Assembly: GCA_038231815.1 (NCBI GenBank)
Contig: JBBRKQ010000022.1
Span: forward strand, 1 to 46,995
DNA length: 46,995 bases
Direction: 5' to 3'
Source: CAILKP01 sp038231815
GTDB lineage: Bacteria > Planctomycetota > Phycisphaerae > Phycisphaerales > UBA1924
Part shown: one piece after another, positions 16,169-24,336 of the stretch
Numbering within the stretch: position 1 is the first letter of the stretch
Layout: each line of letters starts with the position of its first letter
The notes under the pieces: generated by a model
What the model saw: only the letters and a program-made list of their open reading frames with translations
Database searches by the model: none
Told to the model about the DNA's origin: nothing
Made by a program: the position numbers and the translations under genes

Positions 16169-17290
16169 ATGGTCAACAAAATCGAGCAGGATCACGGCCG
16201 ATTCAAGCAGATCGTGCGCGGCAAGATTCGCCACGATCTGCGGCGATTCATTGCCAAGAGTGACATGATCGGCAAGGAGGGCCAGCGGTACGTGTCAATT
16301 CCGGTGACGGATATCGATATCCCCACGTTTCGCTACGGAGACAACTCCGGCGGATTGGGGATGGGCGAGGGCCAAGAGGGTGAAGGTGCTGGCAAGGGCA
16401 AAGGGGGCGAGCAGCAGGGGAGGCACCTGCTTGAGGTTGACATTTCGCTGGAAGAACTTGCCGATATGCTCGGTGAGGACCTGCAGTTGCCACGAATAGA
16501 GCCCAAAGGCCAGCACACAATTAGCACAACCAAAGACAAGTACAACGGGGTGCGGCCGATCGGTCCGGCCGCGCTGCGGCACTTCAAGCGGACGTACCGC
16601 GAGGCCCTGCGGCGGCAACTGACCATCGGCACCTACGACCCGGAAAACCCCATCATCGTGCCGATCAAGCGCGATCTGCGGTTTCGGTCATGGAATGAGG
16701 TTCGCAAGCCGCAGAGCAACGCGCTGATCGTGTACATGATGGATGTGTCAGGGTCAATGGGCAATGAGCAGAAGCAACTGGTGCGGCAGCAGGCGTTCTG
16801 GATTGATGCCTGGCTGGGTCGCAACTACCAGGGGGTTGAGTCGCGGTACATCGTTCATGATGTTGAAGCCCGCGAGGTTGACCGATCCGCGTTCTTCTCG
16901 ATGAAGGAAGATGGCGGCACCCGCATCAGCGCCGCCCTAGCGGCCGCCAGTGAGCTGATCGAGGCCGAGTACGACCCGTCAATGTGGAACATGTACCTCT
17001 TTCACTTCTCCGATGGTGACAACTCATCAGATGCCGACAACAAGCTCTGTGTGCAGATGCTGCGGCAGACTTTGCTTCCGAAAATCAACATGTTCGGCTA
17101 CACGCAGGTCAAGTCTGCGTACGGCTCCGGGCAGTTTTACCCGGTGCTAAAAGAGGAGTTTGGAGATGGGCGCAGGCCAGCAGAGCAGAAGCCGGGTGAT
17201 GCGCTGGCGGCGAAGGTTTCACTGGCCAAGGTCAATGACCAGTCAGATATCTATGAATCGCTGCGAACGCTGTTCGCCGCGGGGCGATGA
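16169..17290 (+). CDS. DUF444 (YeaH/YhbH) family VWA-domain protein
   Basis: 373 residues. The N-terminus GRFKQIVRGKIRHDLRRFI, the Gly/Lys-rich linker (res. 60-90), and the C-terminal VWA domain with MIDAS DVSGSMG (res. 192-198), the GTRIS Thr and the FSDGDN Asp are diagnostic of the DUF444 family. In other bacteria it is encoded with the PrkA kinase and SpoVR in starvation/stationary-phase operons; neither is adjacent here. Somewhat short relative to the E. coli protein. Purine-rich GAAGGA lies 9 nt before the ATG. Cytoplasmic, exact role unknown. Confidence 0.92.
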   Translation: MVNKIEQDHGRFKQIVRGKIRHDLRRFIAKSDMIGKEGQRYVSIPVTDIDIPTFRYGDNSGGLGMGEGQEGEGAGKGKGGEQQGRHLLEVDISLEELADMLGEDLQLPRIEPKGQHTISTTKDKYNGVRPIGPAALRHFKRTYREALRRQLTIGTYDPENPIIVPIKRDLRFRSWNEVRKPQSNALIVYMMDVSGSMGNEQKQLVRQQAFWIDAWLGRNYQGVESRYIVHDVEAREVDRSAFFSMKEDGGTRISAALAAASELIEAEYDPSMWNMYLFHFSDGDNSSDADNKLCVQMLRQTLLPKINMFGYTQVKSAYGSGQFYPVLKEEFGDGRRPAEQKPGDALAAKVSLAKVNDQSDIYESLRTLFAAGR

Positions 17291-17314
17291 TGGCCTGCGC
17301 GGAGCGTGCTTTCG

Positions 17315-17490
17315 AGCGGAACGGAAAGATAAACGCAGACTTCGCAGAGAGTTTGAGGTAAGCGATGCAGACGAAAACACGAGAGCATGGTTTGGCCAGA
17401 GAAAAAATCAGGCCTGCCCTTTCCCCATTTTTGCCTTTCTCTGCGTCGCTTTCCTCAATCTTTGCGCCCTCCGCGTTCATCTCTCCAAGC
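17315..17490. repeat. CTCTGCGT-type degenerate repeats, inverted pair
   Basis: AAACGCAGACTTCGCAGAGAG near 17330 and, inverted, TTTCTCTGCGTCGCTTTCCTC (17432 on) followed by TTTGCGCCCTCCGCGTTC. They form an imperfect inverted pair in the 281-base space between two convergent genes and resemble the stretch at 7150-7205. Confidence 0.45.
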
Positions 17491-17571
17491 CGCTTGAAGC
17501 CAACAGAACCATGCACGAAACAACGTAGCAAAACAAAGAGATGAACGCAGCGATCATCTTTGGGTTCTCCC

Positions 17572-19656
17572 TCAACATCCGCTTGCAAACGCGTTGATGA
17601 AGGCGATGAAGTCACCCCCATCAATCGTGCCGTCGAGGTTGATGTCTGCCAGCGGGTCGCCGGCTACGAAGGCGTTGATAAAGGCGGTAAAGTCGTTCCC
17701 ATCAACCACGCCATCGGGCCCGGCAGTGTTCCCATCGGTGACATCGGCCAAACAGATCGGCGGATTGTTTCGATAGCTGATGCCAAAGGTGGACCCCCAC
17801 AGCGCGCCCGTGTTGCCAACGGTGGTGGCGGCCCCTGTCACCGGGCTGATGCTTACGAGCTGCTCGGTATCGGGGTTAATCGCAAACAGCTCACCGGTGA
17901 TCTGGTTGACGGCGATGTCGGGCACTGTGGTGATGCCTAGGCCCAGCGGGCCGATGATGGTTCGGGCACCGTTATTCATGCCGATCTGGCACAGCTGCGC
18001 CCCCGCGCCATTGTTGCTGGTGGACCACAGCACGTTCCGAGTCGCATCATACTCAAGTGCGCGGACGCTGCCGCCCAGTGGGGCGCCCACCGCCACCGCC
18101 GCCGGTGCGGCGGAGATATCAAGCTTGAACAACTGGCCGTTTGTCGGGGCAACGGCATACAGTTCGCTGCGACGCGTGTCAAAGGCGAGGCCGGTAAGTG
18201 AAAGTGTGGTCCCAACCACGCGGCCCAAAAGCGTGAACGTGCCCGCTGGCGAAACGGTGTACAACTCGCCACTGGCGTTAATCGTGTAGAACACGCCCTG
18301 GTTGGGGTTCCACGCAAGGCCCTGCCAGCGGGCACCACTGGCGGTGATTCGAGCGAAATTGTTGGGTGCAACGCGAAGCGTGCCAAAGTTGTTGGCCGCA
18401 TCGCCGATGGCGAACAGCTCGCCCCCAGGTAGGCCCTTGCCGGTAAGGCAGATGCCACGTGGGGCGGCCAGTGCAGCCTGGAGTGGGGCATACTGCGCAG
18501 CGGTGCCCTGGTTGCCGCTGCCAGCGCAGCCAGCGTGGGTGTGGATGCCGATGGCATTGTTTGTGCCGCTGATGATGATCGGAGAGCCAGAGTTGCCGCC
18601 AGTGGTGTCTACAAAGTACCGGACGACATTTCCCGACAGCGAGCCGTACGGGCCGGCATGGGTTTTCTGGACACCGTTCCAGGTATTCGAGACGGGCAAG
18701 CTGGTCGAGCCGTGGCCGGTGATACGGATGGTTTGTCCGCTGGGAACTGGCGCGCTGATGACAGAGAACGCCGCGCCCGACCGCTGGGCCGGCATCAGCC
18801 CGTGGTTGGCGTTGACGTTGACGCCGAAGTATCCGTAGTCACGGCCGACGCTGTTGTTCTCGCTTTGAGGGGTGGCGGGATCAAGCGTGTACTGATCGTC
18901 AGGGCTCGCCGCCGCGTACGCACCGGTAGAACTGGAGAGCGGTACGCTAAACGAGACAACCGTGATCGTGCTCGGGGTACAGTGCCCAGCGGTAAGCAAG
19001 CCTCCGTTGGTGTCGTTGATGAGCCACGCGGTGCAGCCGTTGCTGGTTCGGGCGATGCGCCGGTCCGTCGAGAGCACGCGATCATCGGTACCCCCACAAA
19101 TGTCCTGCGGGCTTAGCACCGGCTCATCAACCCACACGCCTTCGATGGTGATGCGCGAGGGAGACACGCCCGGGCGGGCAAGAAGCTCAATTCGCACCTG
19201 CGGGCCATTGAAGTACGCGGAGGTGTTACGCCACTGCCCGGCCGAGAGCGCCGTAAGGGTCTGCACTTCACCCGTGAGTATGGAGGTCATGCGAAGCATC
19301 ACGCCGCTCTCGAGTGAGGGATCGCCCGCCAGATCAACAGTGCCGAACTTGAGCCGGATGATCGAGGCCCCGGGCTCAAAGATCTGCGTCGTGTAGATGA
19401 CCTGGGCGGCATCCTCCACCCCGCCGCTCGGGGCAGGTCGCAGTCCTGAATCAACGGTCATGGGCACAAAGCGTTCAGCGACGGGTGCAATCGACGGCTG
19501 CGGCGTCGCACCGGTCTGCGCGAAGCTGGGGGAGATGCTCCCAAGCAGCCCGGCTGCCGCACCAAGGGCCAGGCACGCGGTCGCTGCTCGCCGGTGACCG
19601 GTGGTAGAAGAGCTCTGGCGGGCCGGGAAGTATTTGTTTGGACAAGGAGCTTTCAC
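17572..19656 (-). CDS. Secreted trypsin-like serine protease with propeller and dockerin-like tail
   Basis: 694 residues from a GTG at 19656 (a TTG at 19692 is possible; neither has a good ribosome site). Signal region RRAATACLALGAAAGLLGS, cleaved after FAQ. The chymotrypsin-fold triad is visible: His225 in TAGHC, Asp273 in GRDYGYFGV, Ser356 in TTGGNSGSP. After about residue 390, repeats such as FARITASGARWQGLAWNP and LTGLAFDTRRSELYAV form a beta-propeller. The end holds two dockerin-like calcium loops (DGVVDGNDFTAFINAF and DGTIDGGDFIAFINAFA) and stops in SGC. Family resembles V8/glutamyl endopeptidase-like S1 proteases. Probably exported and docked at the cell surface; partner unknown. Confidence 0.85.
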   Translation of the reverse strand: MKAPCPNKYFPARQSSSTTGHRRAATACLALGAAAGLLGSISPSFAQTGATPQPSIAPVAERFVPMTVDSGLRPAPSGGVEDAAQVIYTTQIFEPGASIIRLKFGTVDLAGDPSLESGVMLRMTSILTGEVQTLTALSAGQWRNTSAYFNGPQVRIELLARPGVSPSRITIEGVWVDEPVLSPQDICGGTDDRVLSTDRRIARTSNGCTAWLINDTNGGLLTAGHCTPSTITVVSFSVPLSSSTGAYAAASPDDQYTLDPATPQSENNSVGRDYGYFGVNVNANHGLMPAQRSGAAFSVISAPVPSGQTIRITGHGSTSLPVSNTWNGVQKTHAGPYGSLSGNVVRYFVDTTGGNSGSPIIISGTNNAIGIHTHAGCAGSGNQGTAAQYAPLQAALAAPRGICLTGKGLPGGELFAIGDAANNFGTLRVAPNNFARITASGARWQGLAWNPNQGVFYTINASGELYTVSPAGTFTLLGRVVGTTLSLTGLAFDTRRSELYAVAPTNGQLFKLDISAAPAAVAVGAPLGGSVRALEYDATRNVLWSTSNNGAGAQLCQIGMNNGARTIIGPLGLGITTVPDIAVNQITGELFAINPDTEQLVSISPVTGAATTVGNTGALWGSTFGISYRNNPPICLADVTDGNTAGPDGVVDGNDFTAFINAFVAGDPLADINLDGTIDGGDFIAFINAFASGC

Positions 19657-20135
19657 GATCAAACAGAGTACAACAGCCACCGGAAATTGCAACCCTCAGT
19701 GGTCTTTTTTCGCACCTTCGCTGGCACCGGGCTCATTCCGAGCGTGGCCGACCCGCTCCCAAACCCACTCCCACCGGGCTCGCTGAGGTACAGAACTGAA
19801 CTTCCCCGGGATCGGTGGCATGGCCCGGCGGGGGGCAGGGCCATTGGTGGGGGGTAGGGCAATTGGCGGGATATGGGCTTCATCCACCAACAGTCCCCAA
19901 TGACAGATAGCCCGCCCCTTGGCGAGAAGGCCGCCGACGCTGCCCACCGCAGATTCACGGGCGGCAAGCAGGCTCGGCACTTGCTGAACGTCCGCTGGCA
20001 GATACACTGGGGGTTCAACGTGAGTTCAACTCGTGAACGCCGTTGCGATTGGGCCGCATGTGATTACCCCGGCTGGTGCCGCGGGGTCGGCTTGCGGGAC
20101 CCAGAGGGCGGGTGCGGCTTTGGGAGTTTTTGGCA
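19657..20135. other. 479-base intergenic region upstream of dnaN, G-run cluster
   Basis: Divergent control region of the protease and dnaN. At 19830-19859 four G runs (6, 3, 6, 3) are separated by loops of 2, 8 and 2 nt. At 20013-20038 GTTCAACGTGAGTTCAAC carries a small perfect dyad GAGTT-C-AACTC and outer GTTCA/TGAAC arms. No DnaA box (TTATCCACA) was seen, so I do not call an origin. Confidence 0.4.
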
Positions 20136-21347
20136 ATGAAGGTGATATGCGATCGTGCGGCACTCTTGGATGCAGTGAATCAGGTGACTTCGGTCGTGCC
20201 GCAGCGCTCACCAAGCCCGGCTTTGTCATGTCTAAAGCTGGCGGCAAGCCGTCAGGGTAATTACGGACAGTTGGTCGTCTCGGGAAGCGATGCAGAGACC
20301 TCGCTGCAACTGACGATCATGCAGGTGGATGTGGGTGAGCCAGGCGTGATGGTGGTCTCCGCCCACAAGCTGGCCCAGATTCTTTCATCGGTCGATCAAT
20401 CCGATCCAACGGTCACCATCGAGCTTGATGGTGATACATGCCGGATCAAGGGTGCACGGTCTCGGTTCCAGATTTTCACCTTCCCGGCGGCGGACTTCCC
20501 ACCGATGCCGGACTTCGCCGCGACGGTGGCTGGCTCGGCCCCGCAACCGGCCCGGGTGGTGTTTGCCCACCAAGCCGGTGCGCTTCGCAGGCTGATTGAC
20601 CGCACCGAGTTCGCTTCAGCCCGTGAGACCTCGCGGTATGCGATCAACGGTGTGCTGTTCAAGCGTGACGGCAAGCGACTAGAGATGGTGGCCACCGATG
20701 GGCGGCGGCTGGCGCTCTGCCGCGCCGGTGTGAAGGGTGGCGACAAGGATGAAAGCCCCACGCAGTGCATTGTGCCCAAGAAGGCTTTGGGGCTGTTTGG
20801 CAAACTGGTCAAGGACCCAAACCACGCAATCCAGATCGCGATCACTGATAACCGGATCTTCTTCGCGGCATTGGATGTAGCTGCTGAAGATTTTAAGGGC
20901 GGCAAAAACGCCCCTGCACCGCGGGCGGTACTGACCAGCCAGTTGGTTGAGGGGTCATTCCCACCATACGAAGACGTAATTCCCAAGGACGGGGATAAGA
21001 AGATCACGATCTCAACCGAGGAGTTGTCGCGAGCGGTGCGGCAGGCCTCGGTGCTCACAAACGAAGAGTCTCGGGGCGTGCGCATGGCCTTTGGATCCAA
21101 GACCAAAACGCTCAAGCTTTCCAGCCGCGCACCGGAGACGGGCGAGTCTGAAATTGAGTGTTCTTTGGCAGACTACATCGGTGATGACATTGAGATCTCG
21201 TTTAATCCTCAGTTCATTGCCGAAGCGCTCAAGACACTGGATGAACCAGAGGTTCTGCTGGAGCTAAAGCAGCCAAACCGGCCGGGCGTGTTTAAGGTGG
21301 GCACTGATTTCTTGTACGTGGTGATGCCGGTCAATCTACCCGCGTAA
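20136..21347 (+). CDS. dnaN: DNA polymerase III sliding clamp beta
   Basis: Ring-shaped processivity clamp of the replisome. 403 residues, longer than the usual 366-380. Three clamp domains are recognisable: MKVICDRAALLDAVNQVTSVVPQRS at the N-terminus is near-standard, SRYAINGVLFKRDGKRLEMVATDGRRLALCR is the second-domain signature, LTNEESRGVRMAF the third, and the C-terminus VVMPVNLPA corresponds to the usual YVVMPMRL that forms the partner-binding groove. The ATG at 20136 gives the conserved N-terminus; earlier in-frame ATGs from 20076 do not. No dnaA, recF or gyrB is adjacent, so the classical oriC gene order is absent. A hairpin follows at 21405. Confidence 0.96.
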   Translation: MKVICDRAALLDAVNQVTSVVPQRSPSPALSCLKLAASRQGNYGQLVVSGSDAETSLQLTIMQVDVGEPGVMVVSAHKLAQILSSVDQSDPTVTIELDGDTCRIKGARSRFQIFTFPAADFPPMPDFAATVAGSAPQPARVVFAHQAGALRRLIDRTEFASARETSRYAINGVLFKRDGKRLEMVATDGRRLALCRAGVKGGDKDESPTQCIVPKKALGLFGKLVKDPNHAIQIAITDNRIFFAALDVAAEDFKGGKNAPAPRAVLTSQLVEGSFPPYEDVIPKDGDKKITISTEELSRAVRQASVLTNEESRGVRMAFGSKTKTLKLSSRAPETGESEIECSLADYIGDDIEISFNPQFIAEALKTLDEPEVLLELKQPNRPGVFKVGTDFLYVVMPVNLPA

Positions 21348-21404
21348 CGTCAGTTCGCGCGTTGATATAAGGTCTTTTGCGTACAGCTTTTAATGAACAA
21401 CTTC

Positions 21405-21432
21405 AAAGCCGTGGCAGCAACGCCACGGCTTT
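21405..21432 (+). terminator. Hairpin behind dnaN
   Basis: Perfect stem AAAGCCGTGGC / GCCACGGCTTT with AGCAAC loop. The T tract is poor directly after the stem (TTT GTGCTTGC, then TATTTTT). Confidence 0.6.
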
Positions 21433-21508
21433 GTGCTTGCTATTTTTAGATTCTGCGGAGATTTCTACCTGTCGACCCGGGCAATAGCGCTTTACAAGAG
21501 TGGAACCA

Positions 21509-22174
21509 ATGGCAAAGAAAAAGACACAACGAAACATGGTAAAGAAGGCCTCCGCCAGCACTGGCGGCACCAAGATTGCTGCGATGAAGGCAGGCAAGGT
21601 TGCCCAAGCCGGCAAGTCCATCAAGTCCGTCAAGTCCGTCAAGTCGGCTGGGCCTGCCAAGAGCGCCCCAGCTGCGAAGCCGGCCAAGCGTGCCAAGAAG
21701 CCGTTGGCAGCCAAGCGTGCCGCGGGGCTGACTGGAAGAGACGCAAAGAGTGGGAACCCGTCTGGCACGGCAGGGCGGGGCACGGTTTCGCCTGTGAGCA
21801 CCGGCCGCGGCCCAAGTGCTGCGGAGGTTGGGCGTGACTTTGTAGCGCTGTTTAATGCCCGCACATCGGACTATGAGATCTGGGACAAACTGTTCTCGCC
21901 AGACTTTGTTTCGGTGGAAGGGCACGGTGTGAGCATGGCGTTTCATGGCCGTGATGCGGTGCAGGCCAAGTGCGATCAGTGGCTGGAAATGAGCACGGTC
22001 CACGGATGCGCCTGTGAAGGGCCCTTCGCTGGTGCAACCTGCTTTGCGGTGAAGTTCCGGATCGACAAGACGGACAAGACAACCGGCCGGCGAGCGGTTG
22101 ATGAGGAGATCGCGGTGTATGCCGTACAGGATGGAAGGGTTGTACGAGAGGAGTTCTGTTACTTGATGGCGTAG
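21509..22174 (+). CDS. NTF2/SnoaL-like domain protein with histone H1-like N-terminal tail
   Basis: 221 residues. Residues 1-85 are Lys/Ala/Ser-rich (KKKTQRNMVKKASAS, SIKSVKSVKSAGPAK, AKPAKRAKKPLAAKRA), like the C-terminal tail of histone H1 or the planctomycete IlvE tail above. Residues 105-221 form a SnoaL/NTF2-like cone (VGRDFVALFNARTSDYEIWD, FSPDFVSVEGHGVSMAFHGRDAV, and strands ending EEFCYLM). Start at 21509; a GTG lies three codons earlier. The tail is coded by 9-bp repeats near 21614-21650. Likely a small-ligand binding or accessory domain; function unknown. The next gene is a second NTF2-like protein, so the two may be related. Confidence 0.75.
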   Translation: MAKKKTQRNMVKKASASTGGTKIAAMKAGKVAQAGKSIKSVKSVKSAGPAKSAPAAKPAKRAKKPLAAKRAAGLTGRDAKSGNPSGTAGRGTVSPVSTGRGPSAAEVGRDFVALFNARTSDYEIWDKLFSPDFVSVEGHGVSMAFHGRDAVQAKCDQWLEMSTVHGCACEGPFAGATCFAVKFRIDKTDKTTGRRAVDEEIAVYAVQDGRVVREEFCYLMA

Positions 22175-22286
22175 CCATTTATGTCGGTTTGATGAGCACC
22201 GGACTCGGCCAAGCAGCCTGCATCCTGTGTGTGTAAAAAAGGGCTAAAAAGGTAAGGCTGGTTCCGACCAGCTTTGGGAAGTGACC

Positions 22287-22925
22287 ATGACGTCAAAGCA
22301 CAAAAAGCAGGAGATTCCTCCTCCAAGCCCGTTTGAGGCGCTGAAGTTTCGGCCAATTCGCGAGACCCAGAAGGTGGCCGCCGGTTACTACCGCTTCATC
22401 AGTGAGCAGTTGTTTGGTCAAGCCTTTGACAGGTACTGGGATGACAAGCTTGTGATGCGTTGGACCGATGGGCGGATCTATCGCGGTCTTGGCACATGCG
22501 CGGCACTGGTGGCAGATTCGATACACAAGATCGAGTTGGTCGAGAACATCTACCATGAGCCGAGCGTGGGTGCAGGCACCTTCACGATGGAAGTGGTTAC
22601 CCGCCAGCGAGTGCTCGCGACCGGCGATTTGATTGAAGTGACGCGCACCTGGGGCCACAAGGTTCGCAAGGGAAGGATCGTCGAGATATCCGAGCATTTT
22701 CTGTCACTCCTGCTCTTGCGCGAGGCTGGGGGTGAGAAAAAACCGGCGGGTAGCGAAGCGCCCGCCCGCGGCTTGACGTTGCACCTCAAACTCGGTAGCG
22801 ATGCTTCGCCCAATGGCGCTTCAGCCAATCACGCCGCGGCCAAGCCGCCAGCCCGAAAGATTGTCGGCCGAACGCTCATCCCGTTTGAAAACGCGGTGGC
22901 CTGGCTCAGTGAGCACGGGGTTTAA
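22287..22925 (+). CDS. NTF2-like hypothetical protein
   Basis: 212 residues from ATG at 22287 with GGGAAG about 8 nt upstream; a GTG two codons earlier is possible. Residues 25-140 (VAAGYYRFISEQLFGQAFDRYW, RWTDGRIYRGLGTCAALVADS, FTMEVVTRQRVLATGDLIEVTRTW cut here into parts) have the helix-helix-strand pattern of NTF2/SnoaL folds and may be a diverged relative of the preceding gene. The last 70 residues are a flexible Ala/Pro linker and a short terminal helix. A GCTGGT-TCCG-ACCAGC hairpin lies at 22257-22272 just ahead of the ribosome site. No named family. Confidence 0.65.
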   Translation: MTSKHKKQEIPPPSPFEALKFRPIRETQKVAAGYYRFISEQLFGQAFDRYWDDKLVMRWTDGRIYRGLGTCAALVADSIHKIELVENIYHEPSVGAGTFTMEVVTRQRVLATGDLIEVTRTWGHKVRKGRIVEISEHFLSLLLLREAGGEKKPAGSEAPARGLTLHLKLGSDASPNGASANHAAAKPPARKIVGRTLIPFENAVAWLSEHGV

Positions 22926-23020
22926 TTACTGAATGGGTCGATGTTGACTCGCCGTACAATTTGGTGGTGCGGGCTGGATCCGAGCCCCAGTTGCCAGTAA
23001 ACCGGGGCTAGGGTACCGCC

Positions 23021-23620
23021 ATGCCCACGTACGACTACAAATGCCTCGCCTGCAAGAACGCCTGGGAACTGTTCCAGTCGATGACCGCCAAGCACATCAA
23101 AAAGTGCCCAAAGTGCGGCAAGTCCACTGCCGAACGGCAGTTCGGCACAGGTGCGGCGATCATTTTCAAGGGTTCCGGTTTCTACCAGACGGATTACCGC
23201 TCGGCCGATTACAAGAAGGCAGCCGAAGCCGATAGCAAAGCCGAAGTGGGTGAAAGTGCCAAGTCCGCTGAGAGCAAGCCTGCTGAGAGCAAGTCCACCG
23301 AGAGCAAGCCCACCGAGACTAAACCGGGTGATGGCAAGGCTGCCGATACCAAGGGCAATGGCAAACGGGAGTCTGGCGAGGCGAGGAGTGCGAAAGACAA
23401 ATCTGCCAGTGACAACCCCGGCAGCGACAAGACCGGGGCAAAGGGGTCAGCTTCGCAGAAGCCAGCAGCCGCAAAGAGTGTGGATGACAAGCCGTCATCT
23501 TCTGCCAGCGGGCGTGGCAGTTCGGGCGGTATGGGAGCTGGCAGGCCTGGTGATGGTAAGTCCGCTGCTGGCAAAGGCGAAAAAGGCGGGCGAGCGAGCG
23601 GTGGCTCGAGGGGAAAGTGA
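23021..23620 (+). CDS. FmdB-family zinc ribbon protein with long Lys/Ser-rich tail
   Basis: 199 residues. Residues 1-55 are the FmdB/CxxC zinc ribbon: MPTYDYKCLACKNAWE with CLAC, then KKCPKCGK, then the FKGSGFYQTDY motif. FmdB-type proteins are small putative regulators of unknown mechanism. Residues 65-199 are an unusually long disordered tail of repeated Lys/Glu/Ser/Pro words (ESKPAESKSTESKPTE, then Gly/Ser/Lys), giving more than twice the usual 70-90-residue length. ATG start is fixed by the conserved MPTYDY. It is followed by acpS in the same direction. Confidence 0.88.
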   Translation: MPTYDYKCLACKNAWELFQSMTAKHIKKCPKCGKSTAERQFGTGAAIIFKGSGFYQTDYRSADYKKAAEADSKAEVGESAKSAESKPAESKSTESKPTETKPGDGKAADTKGNGKRESGEARSAKDKSASDNPGSDKTGAKGSASQKPAAAKSVDDKPSSSASGRGSSGGMGAGRPGDGKSAAGKGEKGGRASGGSRGK

Positions 23621-23695
23621 TTGTGAGCCGAGAGTACGAAGCGTGGTGTGAACTTGAACCTAAACAACGCAAACTTGGCCGCGGCCTCCCTCCCC

Positions 23696-24193
23696 ATGAT
23701 TCGTGGACACGGTATTGATTTGGTCTCGGTGGCCCGGGTACAGCGAATGGTCAGTGAGCATGGCGTGCGATTCCTCGCCAAGACGTTCTCGCCCGATGAG
23801 CTTGCGACCGTACTGGGTGCGGCAGAGGCGCAGATTGTGGCTGCACTTGACAAAGCACAGCAAGGACAGCATGGACAGCATGCACAGCATGGGCAACCCG
23901 CCCAGCAAGGTCAGAACGCACTCGTCCTGCCGCCGGTATCAGCACGCTGCGTGCGGCGGCTGGCCTCGCGGTTTGCCGCCAAAGAAGCAACTTTCAAGGC
24001 AATTGGCACCGGAATGAGCAGCGGAATGAGTTGGCACGATGCAGCGGTGATCAGTTTGCCATCCGGGCAACCGGTGCTGGTAGTCAGCGGTGGGGCCGCT
24101 GCATTTGCCGCGAAGCTAGGAATACAACGCTGGCACATCTCATTGACTGATACCGATGAATGGGCGATGGCATCGGTAATTGGGGAGGGGTAG
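23696..24193 (+). CDS. acpS: Holo-[acyl-carrier-protein] synthase
   Basis: Transfers 4'-phosphopantetheine from CoA to apo-ACP. 165 residues from the ATG giving MIRGHGIDLVSVARVQRM, the expected N-terminus with the Mg-binding Asp (res. 8); a GTG at 23648 would add 16 residues. The second Mg ligand is the Glu in RFAAKEATFKAIGTG. Odd: between the two halves, where AcpS normally has a short loop, lies a 20-residue insert of Gln/His/Gly (QQGQHGQHAQHGQPAQQGQ) encoded by a short tandem repeat. Fold continues with LVVSGGAAAFAAKLG and ISLTDTDEWAMASVI. Likely functional, with the insert as a surface loop. Confidence 0.9.
   Translation: MIRGHGIDLVSVARVQRMVSEHGVRFLAKTFSPDELATVLGAAEAQIVAALDKAQQGQHGQHAQHGQPAQQGQNALVLPPVSARCVRRLASRFAAKEATFKAIGTGMSSGMSWHDAAVISLPSGQPVLVVSGGAAAFAAKLGIQRWHISLTDTDEWAMASVIGEG
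23856..23912. repeat. 9-bp tandem repeat inside acpS
   Basis: Units of the type (G)ACAGCATG repeat imperfectly five or six times and stay in frame, encoding the Gln/His/Gly insert. Confidence 0.7.
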
Positions 24194-24336
24194 GGGCAGG
24201 ACAAGGATGAAATCGAAAAGCGAAAATAGAAAACACGAAAGCTGAAGGATGAAACAGAAGAAGGAAGCCAGCTGATCTATGAACCCAGAAGCTGGGCCAG
24301 CACCGCAAGGCGGGCCGACCGGTCGTATGCTCTGCC

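Noticed and set aside
20013..20038. Chromosomal replication origin beside dnaN
   Set aside because: No DnaA boxes, no dnaA, gyrB or recF, and no AT-rich unwinding stretch; only short dyads.
23021..23620. Tail of the FmdB protein as a separate gene
   Set aside because: It is continuous with the zinc ribbon in one frame without an internal start signal and only shows low complexity.
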